From: JBJSXF01 sp046086225
GTDB taxonomy: Bacteria; Actinomycetota; Acidimicrobiia; IMCC26256; PALSA-610
Assembly: GCA_046086225.1 (NCBI GenBank)
Contig: JBJSXF010000098.1
Span: forward strand, 1-15,750
Direction: 5' to 3'
DNA: 15,750 nucleotides
Under the pieces are notes generated by a model, which saw only the letters and a list, made by a program, of their open reading frames with translations, did not search any database and was not told the origin of the DNA. The position numbers and the translations under genes are program-made. Below, one piece after another: positions 1 to 5,519 of the stretch. Within the stretch, counting starts at the first letter, position 1; every line of letters starts with the position of its first letter.

Positions 1-314
1 CGCATACGGGCCACCTGACGCTCATCGATCCGATTCGCGGCGATCACTCCGTCGACAAGATCAGCGGTGACCGCCGACGCCGGACGATCCCCGATCCGCA
101 CTGACACGACGGCGCCGGCGGGCAGATACCGGATGCTGCGAACCGCCCCGGCCAGACGCGGTGGCGACCGGAAGGCGGGGACCGCCAGCCCGGCGGCCCG
201 ACTGGCCGCGCCCACTCGGCGCACGAGGTCGCCGAACGCCGCCGCCCCGACTCCCGGTGCCGGCGATCCGGTCCGGTCGGCCCGATCGGTCACCCCCGAC
301 CCCGATTCCCTCAC
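1..314 (-). CDS. Hypothetical protein, N-terminal part (runs off left edge)
   Basis: An open minus-strand frame reads from a GTG at 314-312 (alternative GTG at 293-291) to the left edge without a stop, about 104 residues. After a Pro/Gly/Ala/Asp-rich, probably disordered leader, it reads AFGDLVRRVGAASRAAGLAV, then a segment rich in Arg/Pro, then YLPAGAVVSVRIGDRPASAV and a helical stretch ending near IAANRIDERQVARMR. The composition and a plausible strand-helix alternation support real coding, and no other frame here looks better. I do not recognise the family and assign no function. It is transcribed divergently from the acyltransferase operon. Neither GTG has a well-placed Shine-Dalgarno sequence, so the start is uncertain by seven codons. 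The three 23-bp repeats cover its start region. Confidence 0.55.
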   Translation of the reverse strand, partial: MRESGSGVTDRADRTGSPAPGVGAAAFGDLVRRVGAASRAAGLAVPAFRSPPRLAGAVRSIRYLPAGAVVSVRIGDRPASAVTADLVDGVIAANRIDERQVARM

Positions 315-366
315 CACGTCGACCCCGCTTCCCTCATGACTCCGGCCCCACTTCCCTCGTGTCGAG
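298..366. repeat. Three tandem imperfect 23-bp direct repeats
   Basis: Units 298-320, 321-343 and 344-366 each contain a CCCC-(N4)-CCCTC core and keep an exact 23-bp period. The first two units match at 18 of 23 positions and the second and third at 16 of 23. Read on the minus strand each unit carries GAGGGAA. The period is not a multiple of three, so this is not a coding repeat. It overlaps the start of the left-edge gene and lies between two divergent genes, so a regulator-binding array is possible. Confidence 0.6.
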
Positions 367-385
367 TGCTCCGTCCCGCTCGACA
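360..385. promoter_or_regulatory. Inverted repeat in divergent intergenic region (possible operator)
   Basis: TGTCGAG at 360-366 is mirrored exactly by CTCGACA at 379-385 across a 12-nt spacer. It sits next to the 23-bp repeats, between the left-edge gene and the acyltransferase operon. The 19-bp distance between arm starts is compatible with a dimeric regulator binding one DNA face. No bound protein can be named. No TANNNT-type -10 element is visible for either flanking gene. Confidence 0.35.
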
Positions 386-466
386 GTCAACCGCCGGGGT
401 GCGACACGGAACCCGACCGGCGAGCCCCGGTTTGCGACCCCGCAACCTTCCCGGTGGAATGGACCG

Positions 467-1378
467 GTGAACGAGGCGAGCGAACCGACCGTCGACGTCG
501 CGTCCCGCCTCCTGCCCGATCCCCCGATCACCGCATCGGGCGAGCTCGTCCCGGTCCCCCGCCCGAGCGCCGACGACGAACCCGATCCGGGCAGCCGAAC
601 CTCCGACATCGACGGCTGGGGGCGCAGCGAGCGGTTCCGCGGGTTCACCCGGCGACTCTTCGATCCGATCTACCGCTACTGGTTCCGGGTCGAGTGGGAG
701 GGGCTCGAGCACATCCCGGCCGACGGCGGTGCGTTGCTCGTCGCGAACCACGCCGGCGCCATCCCGCCCGACGCCCCCGCGATCATGCACGGCGTCGAGA
801 CCGAGCTCGGCCGCCCCGTCTACGGACTCGCCGAGAACCTCTTCCGCTCGGTACCCGCCCTCGGCACGCTCTGGGCCCGCAGCGGCGGCGTCGCCGCCCA
901 TCCCGACAACGCGTACCGGCTCCTCCACGACGAGCGGCAACTCGTACTCGTCTTCCCTGAGGGCACGAAGGGGAGCGGCAAGCACGCGAGCGACCGCTAC
1001 CAGCTCCGCCGGTTCGGCCGGGGTGGCTTCGTCGAGATCGCCATGCGCGCCGGCGTCCCGGTCGTGCCGATCGCGTTCGTCGGCGCCGAGGAAGCCATGC
1101 CCATCCTCTACAAGTCGAACCGGCTCGCCCGCCTCACCGGCATCCCCTACGTGCCCCTCACCGCCAACATGCTCGCCCTCGGTCCCGCCGGGCTCCTCAC
1201 CTACTTCCCGGCGAAGTTCCGCATCCGGGTGCTCCCGCCGGTGACCTTCGACGTGCAGCCCGGCCAGGAGCGCTACTCGCGCAGCCGGGTGATGGAGGAG
1301 TCGGAGCGAATCCGGGCCATGGTGCAGGACGCGCTCTACGACATGCTCCGGGTTCGCCGCTCGGTCTGGTTCGGGTAG
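467..1378 (+). CDS. PlsC-family (lysophospholipid) acyltransferase
   Basis: A predicted acyltransferase of the PlsC/LPLAT family that would transfer an acyl group from acyl-CoA or acyl-ACP to a lipid acceptor at the membrane. The chosen GTG at 467 gives 303 residues. Residues 1-55 are polar, Pro/Asp-rich and probably disordered. The catalytic block reads LLVANHAGAIPPDAP near 91-104: His95 and Asp102 are seven apart, unlike classic HX4D but like the NHSGxxPxD form I recall for Rv0502-type and TMEM68-type relatives. FPEGT follows at 163-167, then a VPVVPIAFVGAEE strand. The frame stays open to 161, but the region before 467 lacks conserved-looking sequence. It is the first gene of a three-gene operon, with the epimerase gene 6 nt downstream. 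M. tuberculosis keeps a similar epimerase-acyltransferase pair (Rv0501-Rv0502). The acceptor lipid is unknown. Confidence 0.88.
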   Translation: MNEASEPTVDVASRLLPDPPITASGELVPVPRPSADDEPDPGSRTSDIDGWGRSERFRGFTRRLFDPIYRYWFRVEWEGLEHIPADGGALLVANHAGAIPPDAPAIMHGVETELGRPVYGLAENLFRSVPALGTLWARSGGVAAHPDNAYRLLHDERQLVLVFPEGTKGSGKHASDRYQLRRFGRGGFVEIAMRAGVPVVPIAFVGAEEAMPILYKSNRLARLTGIPYVPLTANMLALGPAGLLTYFPAKFRIRVLPPVTFDVQPGQERYSRSRVMEESERIRAMVQDALYDMLRVRRSVWFG

Positions 1379-1384
1379 GCAGCC

Positions 1385-2431
1385 GTGCGGATCCTCGTCA
1401 CCGGGCTCTCCACCTTCTGGGGCGGCCGCGTCGCCCAGGCGCTCGAGCAACGCGACGACGTCACCGCCATCGTCGGCGTCGACACACGCGAGCCCCGGGT
1501 ACCGCTCGAGCGCACCGAGTTCGTGCGCACCGACTCCACCCACTCGATCCTCGCCCGTATCGTGCGCGCCGCGCAGATCGACACGATCGTGCACGCTCAC
1601 CTCGTCGTCGATTCGACGCTCGTCAGCACCCGCACGATGCACGAGATCAACGTCATCGGCACGATGAACCTCCTGGCCGCGGCGAGCGCGCCCCGGAGCC
1701 CGGTGCGCAAGGTGGTGCTCAAGAGTTCGGGGCTCGTCTACGGCGCGAACCCCCGCGACCCCTACTGCTTCCGCGAGGACATGACGCGAACCGCACCCGC
1801 CGACACCAGCGTCGAGCGGTCCCTCCTCGAGGTCGAGGGCTTCCTCCGCGACTTCGCCGACGACAACCCCCACGTCGACGTGTCGCTCCTGCGCTTCGCC
1901 AACGTGCTCGGCGACGACGTCGACACCCCCTTCTCCCAGGTGCTGCGCGGCCGGGTCGCACCCGAGATCCTCGGGTTCGATCCGCGAATCCAGTTCGTAC
2001 ACGAGGACGATGTCGTCGCCGCGCTGATCCACGCCGTCGAGCACTCCGTGCCCGGGATCTACAACGTGGCCGGCGACGGCACCCTGCCCTGGAGCGAGGT
2101 GTGCAAGACCGTCGGACGCCGTCGGGTCCCGCTGCCCTTCGTGTTCACCGACCTCGCCGCCGAGCCGATGCGCCTCGCCGGGCTCTGGAGCCTGCCGAGC
2201 GAAGCGCTCCGGCTGCTGCGGTACGGGCGGTCGCTCGACAACACCCGCTACCAGCGCACCGGATTCCGCTACGCCTACACGACGGCCGGGACCGTCGAAT
2301 CGTTCGCCCGGGGCCTGCGCCTCGCGGCGAGCATCGGCGATACGTCGCCCGCCTACCGTTTCGAGCGCGACGTCGAGGACTTCTTCCGGCACTCGCCCGC
2401 CGTCGTCCGCCCCGACCCCCCGGCCTCGTGA
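1385..2431 (+). CDS. NAD-dependent epimerase/dehydratase family protein (extended SDR, atypical active site)
   Basis: An extended short-chain dehydrogenase/reductase fold of 348 residues with a GTG start 6 nt after the acyltransferase stop. The N-terminal Rossmann segment is MRILVTGLSTFWGG, an altered form of the TGxxGxxG dinucleotide motif. A VGVDTREP strand end near 31-38 would hold the adenosine ribose. The strand KVVLKSSGLVYG (109-120) matches the usual SS-x-VYG region. The YxxxK catalytic dyad is not there: the equivalent stretch reads VERSLLEVE (143-151), with Val143 and Leu147 where Tyr and Lys normally sit. Typical epimerase features return later (LRFANVLG near 169-176, YNVAGDG near 226-232). 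It resembles M. tuberculosis GalE2 (Rv0501) by fold and by its acyltransferase neighbour. A sugar epimerase activity should not be assumed; a cofactor-binding or regulatory role is possible. Its stop overlaps the next start by 4 bp. Confidence 0.85.
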   Translation: MRILVTGLSTFWGGRVAQALEQRDDVTAIVGVDTREPRVPLERTEFVRTDSTHSILARIVRAAQIDTIVHAHLVVDSTLVSTRTMHEINVIGTMNLLAAASAPRSPVRKVVLKSSGLVYGANPRDPYCFREDMTRTAPADTSVERSLLEVEGFLRDFADDNPHVDVSLLRFANVLGDDVDTPFSQVLRGRVAPEILGFDPRIQFVHEDDVVAALIHAVEHSVPGIYNVAGDGTLPWSEVCKTVGRRRVPLPFVFTDLAAEPMRLAGLWSLPSEALRLLRYGRSLDNTRYQRTGFRYAYTTAGTVESFARGLRLAASIGDTSPAYRFERDVEDFFRHSPAVVRPDPPAS

Positions 2432-3180
2432 GCGATTCCGACACCGTCCGGATCGAGCACCGCGGCTCCGTCGCCGTGGTGACCATCGACGATGCCGAGC
2501 GCCGTAACGCTCTGACCCCGGCCACGGTCGCCGGGATCATCGCCGGGTTCGACCGCATCGAGTCCGACGGTCGCACCACCGCCGTGGTGCTCACCGGCGC
2601 CGGCCCCGCGTTCTGCTCGGGCGCCGATGTCGCCGCGCTCGAGCGGCTCGCCCGGGCCGACGACGACACTGAGCGGCGCAGCGTCGCCGAGATCTACGAG
2701 GGGTTCCTCCGGGTGCTGCACTGCCCGCTCCCCACCATCGCGGCAGTCAACGGCCCGGCGGTCGGGGCCGGGTTCAACCTCGCCCTCGCCTGCGACGTAC
2801 GCGTCGTCGGGGCCGCGGCCCGCTTCGACACCCGCTTCCTGCGCATCGGACTCCACCCCGGCGGCGGCCACACCTGGCTGCTCGAGCGGGCCGTCGGGCC
2901 GCAGGCCGCCGCGGCGATGCTGCTCCTCGGGGCCCGGATCGACGGAGCCCGGGCGGCCGAGATCGGCCTGGCCTGGTCGGTGGTCCCCGATGGGCAGCTG
3001 GTCGACGAAGCCGTCGCTCTCGCGGGCGGAACCGAGAACGTTCCCGTCGAGCTCCTCACCCGCACGAAGGCCACCCTGCGCGCCGCCCCCTGGCAACCCG
3101 ACTTCGCCACCGCAGTCGACGACGAGCTCGGACACCAAGCCTGGTCGCTCGGGCAGGGGTGGTTCCCGCCCGGCCGCTGA
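2428..3180 (+). CDS. Enoyl-CoA hydratase/isomerase (crotonase) family protein lacking the catalytic glutamates
   Basis: A crotonase-fold protein of 250 residues. The GTG at 2428 overlaps the epimerase stop as GTGA, which implies translational coupling; the frame extends further left but only antisense-like sequence lies there. Oxyanion-hole sequence is present (FCSGAD at 62-67, AVNGPAVGAG at 106-115), followed by LALACDVRVVGAAARF. In hydratases two glutamates act on water (Glu144 and Glu164 in rat mitochondrial hydratase). Here those places are Asn117 (GAGFNLAL) and Phe137 (FDTRFLRIGLHPGGG). The protein should still bind an acyl-CoA but is unlikely to be a normal hydratase; an isomerase, hydrolase or acyl-CoA-binding role like that of catalytically altered mycobacterial EchA proteins is more plausible. 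The C-terminal helix ends GWFPPGR. The last codons form half of a stem-loop with the convergent GNAT gene. Confidence 0.85.
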   Translation: MSDSDTVRIEHRGSVAVVTIDDAERRNALTPATVAGIIAGFDRIESDGRTTAVVLTGAGPAFCSGADVAALERLARADDDTERRSVAEIYEGFLRVLHCPLPTIAAVNGPAVGAGFNLALACDVRVVGAAARFDTRFLRIGLHPGGGHTWLLERAVGPQAAAAMLLLGARIDGARAAEIGLAWSVVPDGQLVDEAVALAGGTENVPVELLTRTKATLRAAPWQPDFATAVDDELGHQAWSLGQGWFPPGR

Positions 3181-3195
3181 TCGGGTCAGCGGCCG
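3171..3195. terminator. Perfect bidirectional stem-loop between convergent genes
   Basis: CGGCCGCTGA at 3171-3180 is mirrored exactly by TCAGCGGCCG at 3186-3195, with a 5-nt TCGGG loop that is the whole intergenic gap. The stem contains the last two codons (Gly-Arg) and TGA stop of both the crotonase gene and the GNAT gene. There is no U-run on either side, so this would be a U-less terminator, as proposed for high-GC actinobacteria, working in both directions. Confidence 0.6.
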
Positions 3196-3791
3196 AGGAA
3201 CCGGGCCGAGAGCTCCGGACCCCGCTCGGCCCACTCCTCGGCGGTGATCGCGTAGCGCACGTGGTCCTCGTAGACCCCACGGATCTGGAGGAAACGTACT
3301 GCCGTGCCTTCCTCACGGAGGCCGAGCTTCTCGGCGACCCGACGGCTCGGACCGTTCCGCGGCACGACCGCCACCTCGATCCGGTGCAGGGCAAGGGGGC
3401 CGAACGCGTACTCCAGCATGAGCACCACGCCCTCGGGCACGTAGCCCCGACCGGCGAGCGCCTCGTCGATCCAGTAGCCGACCGAGCCGCTCTGGAAGGG
3501 GCCGCGCTGGACGCTGCCGAGGCTGACCTCACCCGCGAACGAGCCGTCGCGCAAGAACAGCCCGAAGCCGTAGGCCGCGTCGAAGTGCCGCTGACGATCC
3601 CAGGCGCCGCACCGCGAGCGGAACACCTCGCGGTCGGTGGCCGGATCGACGATGCCGGCTTCGGGACGCGGCTCCCAACGCTCGAGCCACTCGCGACCGC
3701 GGATCCGGACGTCGCGCCAGGCATCCCAGTCGTCGACCCGGAGCGGACGCAGCATCACGCGTGATCCGACGAGCTCGGGGACCGGGGGCAC
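3186..3791 (-). CDS. GNAT-family N-acetyltransferase (RimJ/RimL type)
   Basis: A 201-residue acetyltransferase of the RimJ/RimL-like GNAT branch, predicted to transfer acetyl from acetyl-CoA to an amine, classically the N-terminus of a ribosomal protein. It opens VPELVGSRVMLRPLRVDDWDAW, the usual start of this branch. The acetyl-CoA-binding motif A is GYWIDEALAGRGYVPEGV (about 105-122) and motif B is PRNGPSRRVAEKLGLREEG (about 144-162). Length is normal. The GTG at 3791 is supported by a -10-like TAGATT 6 nt upstream, so the mRNA may be leaderless. It is divergent from oligoribonuclease across 42 bp and convergent with the crotonase gene across 5 bp. The substrate cannot be told from sequence; many family members modify small molecules or antibiotics rather than ribosomal proteins. 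Confidence 0.87.
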   Translation of the reverse strand: MPPVPELVGSRVMLRPLRVDDWDAWRDVRIRGREWLERWEPRPEAGIVDPATDREVFRSRCGAWDRQRHFDAAYGFGLFLRDGSFAGEVSLGSVQRGPFQSGSVGYWIDEALAGRGYVPEGVVLMLEYAFGPLALHRIEVAVVPRNGPSRRVAEKLGLREEGTAVRFLQIRGVYEDHVRYAITAEEWAERGPELSARFLGR

Positions 3792-3797
3792 CGGCGG

Positions 3798-3803
3798 AAT
3801 CTA
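3798..3803 (-). promoter_or_regulatory. -10 element (TAGATT), leaderless promoter of the GNAT gene
   Basis: On the minus strand the sequence reads CGGTAGATT followed by 6 nt and the GTG start at 3791. TANNNT at this spacing puts the transcription start at or next to the start codon. The hexamer lies 17 bp from the oppositely oriented -10 of orn, that is, exactly in that promoter's -35 position. No TTGACA-like -35 is visible. Confidence 0.55.
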
Positions 3804-3823
3804 CCGTCCGGCCGTCCCGGTAG
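3801..3823. promoter_or_regulatory. Inverted repeat CTACCG-N11-CGGTAG spanning two divergent promoters
   Basis: CTACCG at 3801-3806 and CGGTAG at 3818-3823 are exact inverse copies separated by 11 nt. Each arm includes the TAG of one of the two outward-facing -10 elements. The symmetry could simply be two copies of a shared promoter motif facing apart, or it could also bind a regulator. Confidence 0.45.
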
Positions 3824-3826
3824 CGT
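3821..3826 (+). promoter_or_regulatory. -10 element (TAGCGT), leaderless promoter of orn
   Basis: CCGGTAGCGT is followed by 7 nt and the ATG at 3834. This spacing fits transcription starting on the A of the ATG. There is no Shine-Dalgarno sequence before the ATG, which agrees with a leaderless transcript and supports 3834 over the in-frame GTG at 3825, since that GTG overlaps the hexamer. Confidence 0.55.
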
Positions 3827-3833
3827 GCGGCCG

Positions 3834-4412
3834 ATGGCGACCGCCGAGCCCCTCGTGTGGATCGATCTGGAGATGACCGGCCTCGATGTCGAACGCCACG
3901 TCATCGTCGAGATCGCCTGCATCGTCACCGACGCCGCTCTCGCCCCGCTTGACGACGGCATCGATCTCGTCGTGCACGCCGACGCCGCGGCCCTCGCCGA
4001 GATGGACGATGTCGTGCGGCGAATGCACGCCCGTTCCGGGCTCACCCCCGCGATCGAGGCATCGACGGCGACGGTCGCCGAAGCCGAGGCCGCCGTGCTC
4101 GCGTACGTCCGCGGCCACGTCCCCGCCGCAGGGGTCGCGCCCCTCTGCGGCAACAGCATCGGGGTCGACCGGCGCTTCCTCGATCGCCACATGCGCGAAC
4201 TCGACCGCTACCTCCACTACCGCAGCATCGACGTTTCGTCGCTCAAGGAGCTGTGCCGACGTTGGCATCCGTCGGTCTACAAGGGCCGACCGGGCAAGTC
4301 CGATCGACACCGCGCGCTCGACGACATCCGGGAGTCGATCAACGAGCTCGCCTACTACCGCGACCACCTGCTCGTGCCGGCCCCGCCCGCACCGGCGACC
4401 CCCGGCGACTAG
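3834..4412 (+). CDS. orn: Oligoribonuclease (DEDDh 3'-5' exoribonuclease)
   Basis: Cytoplasmic exoribonuclease that degrades the last 2- to 5-nt RNA fragments, including the pGpG left from cyclic-di-GMP breakdown, to mononucleotides. It is 192 residues, the usual length. All DEDDh metal and catalytic residues are visible: Asp11 and Glu13 in WIDLEMTGLD, Asp112 in CGNSIGVDRRFLDRHM, and His159 and Asp164 in SDRHRALDDIRESI. The family tail INELAYYRDHLL is present, followed by a short Pro/Ala-rich end. Start ATG 3834 gives MATAEPLVWIDLEMTG, which matches the family N-terminus; a GTG at 3825 would add three residues but sits inside the -10 element. It is divergent from the GNAT gene and its stop overlaps the stop of the convergent aminotransferase. 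Confidence 0.96.
   Translation: MATAEPLVWIDLEMTGLDVERHVIVEIACIVTDAALAPLDDGIDLVVHADAAALAEMDDVVRRMHARSGLTPAIEASTATVAEAEAAVLAYVRGHVPAAGVAPLCGNSIGVDRRFLDRHMRELDRYLHYRSIDVSSLKELCRRWHPSVYKGRPGKSDRHRALDDIRESINELAYYRDHLLVPAPPAPATPGD
4409..4412. other. CTAG shared by two convergent stop codons
   Basis: The palindrome CTAG supplies TAG to orn (4410-4412, plus) and TAG to the aminotransferase (4411-4409, minus). The two coding regions therefore overlap tail to tail by 4 bp. No terminator-like hairpin is evident around it, so the two transcripts probably run into each other. Confidence 0.9.
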
Positions 4413-5497
4413 AGCAGGTTCCGGAGCGCGCCGAGCACGGACGTCACCGAGCGCTCGCGGGCGCCGTGACCCATCAGACCGAAGCGCCAGCCCTTGCCGG
4501 CCAACGCGCCGAGCCCGCCCCCGACCTCGATCCCGAAGCGGTCGCGTAACTCCCGCCGGACCTCGGCGTCGTCGACTCCCTCCGGGAGCCAGACGCTCGT
4601 GAGCTGCGGGAGCCGCCGCTCCTCGGCGAACGGACGGAAGCCGAAGTCGGGCAGGGCCTCCTGCAACAGCGCACCGGCGTGGCGGTGGCGGGCATGAACG
4701 GCGTCGAGACCTTCGTCGAGCACGACCCCGAGCCCTGCGTGCAACGCGTACATCATCGAGATCGGCGGGGTGTGGTGGTACCGCCGCGCGCTGCCGACGT
4801 AGTCGGCGATGAGGCCCAGGTCGAGGTACCAGCTCTGGGGCGGCGCACTGCGGGCCCGGACCCGTTCGACCGCCCGGTCGGAGAAGCTGAGCGGTGCCAG
4901 CCCGGGCGGCACCCCGAGGCACTTCTGGGTGCCCGAGTAGACGGCGTCGATCCCCCAGGCGTCGACCTCCACCGGGATGCCCGCGAGCGAGGTGACCGTG
5001 TCGACGAGGAGGAGCGTCTCGGTGTCGCGGAGCGCAGCGAGCGGGGCGATGTCGTTCTCGACCCCGGTCGAGGTCTCGGCGTGGACGACCGCCACGAGAC
5101 GCGCGTGCGGCGCCGCGGCGCGCGCGTCGAGCAGCCGCTGCGGATCGAGGGCCCGACCCCACTGCTCCTCCACCCGAACGACCTCGGCGCCCGCCCGGCG
5201 GGCGACCTCGCACATGCGCTCACCGAAGACGCCGTTGACGCCGATGATCGCCGTGTCCCCCGGCTCGAGCAGGTTGACGAAGCAGGCCTCCATGCCCGCC
5301 GAGCCGGTGCCGCTGATCGGCAGCGTGAGCGCGTTCCGGGTGCGGAACACCGCCCGGAGCCGGTCGGCGATCTCGTCGAGCACGAGGAGGAAGTCGGGGT
5401 CGAGATGGCCGAGCACCGGACGGGTGAAGGCCTCGATCACCTCGGGGTAGGGATTCGAGGGTCCGGGTCCGAGGAGCAGGAGATCGGCGTGCGTCAC
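4409..5497 (-). CDS. Alanine-glyoxylate/serine-glyoxylate family aminotransferase (class V, PLP)
   Basis: A 362-residue fold-type I PLP enzyme of the class V group that includes alanine-, serine- and purine-linked glyoxylate aminotransferases. It would move an amino group to glyoxylate or pyruvate in the cytoplasm. The N-terminal LLLLGPGPSNPYPEV and GHLDPDF are hallmarks of the family. ISGTGSAGMEAC (61-72) forms the cofactor phosphate region, Asp166 in LLLVDTVTS pairs with the pyridine nitrogen, and Lys192 in YSGTQKCLGVPPGLAPLSFS is the Schiff-base lysine. HHTPPISMMYAL is also typical. The C-terminal substrate domain ends GLMGHGARERSV. Start GTG 5497 lies 7 nt after a TAGGCT element, suggesting a leaderless transcript. 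It is the last gene of the long minus-strand block; its amino donor is not determinable from sequence. Confidence 0.92.
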   Translation of the reverse strand: MTHADLLLLGPGPSNPYPEVIEAFTRPVLGHLDPDFLLVLDEIADRLRAVFRTRNALTLPISGTGSAGMEACFVNLLEPGDTAIIGVNGVFGERMCEVARRAGAEVVRVEEQWGRALDPQRLLDARAAAPHARLVAVVHAETSTGVENDIAPLAALRDTETLLLVDTVTSLAGIPVEVDAWGIDAVYSGTQKCLGVPPGLAPLSFSDRAVERVRARSAPPQSWYLDLGLIADYVGSARRYHHTPPISMMYALHAGLGVVLDEGLDAVHARHRHAGALLQEALPDFGFRPFAEERRLPQLTSVWLPEGVDDAEVRRELRDRFGIEVGGGLGALAGKGWRFGLMGHGARERSVTSVLGALRNLL

Positions 5498-5504
5498 GAT
5501 CCCC

Positions 5505-5510
5505 AGCCTA
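5505..5510 (-). promoter_or_regulatory. -10 element (TAGGCT), leaderless promoter of the aminotransferase gene
   Basis: Minus strand CCGTAGGCT, then 7 nt (GGGGATC), then the GTG at 5497. It lies in the 22-nt gap after the ppx stop. No good Shine-Dalgarno sequence precedes the GTG. This suggests the aminotransferase can be transcribed separately from the upstream genes. Confidence 0.5.
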
Positions 5511-5519
5511 CGGGTCGGC

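Noticed and set aside
161..466. Longer N-terminus for the acyltransferase from an upstream in-frame ATG
   Set aside because: The extra 102 residues are Arg/Pro/Ser-rich, resemble no acyltransferase leader, and overlap the divergent left-edge gene.
1374..1387. GTAGGCA just before the epimerase GTG as another promoter of the GTAGNNT type
   Set aside because: The last base of the hexamer is A rather than T and the spacing to the GTG is only 3-4 nt; the TAG is simply the acyltransferase stop.
311..2392. A 693-codon minus-strand open frame opposite the acyltransferase and epimerase genes
   Set aside because: The plus-strand genes carry clear family motifs and tight operon spacing; this frame is compositionally a shadow.
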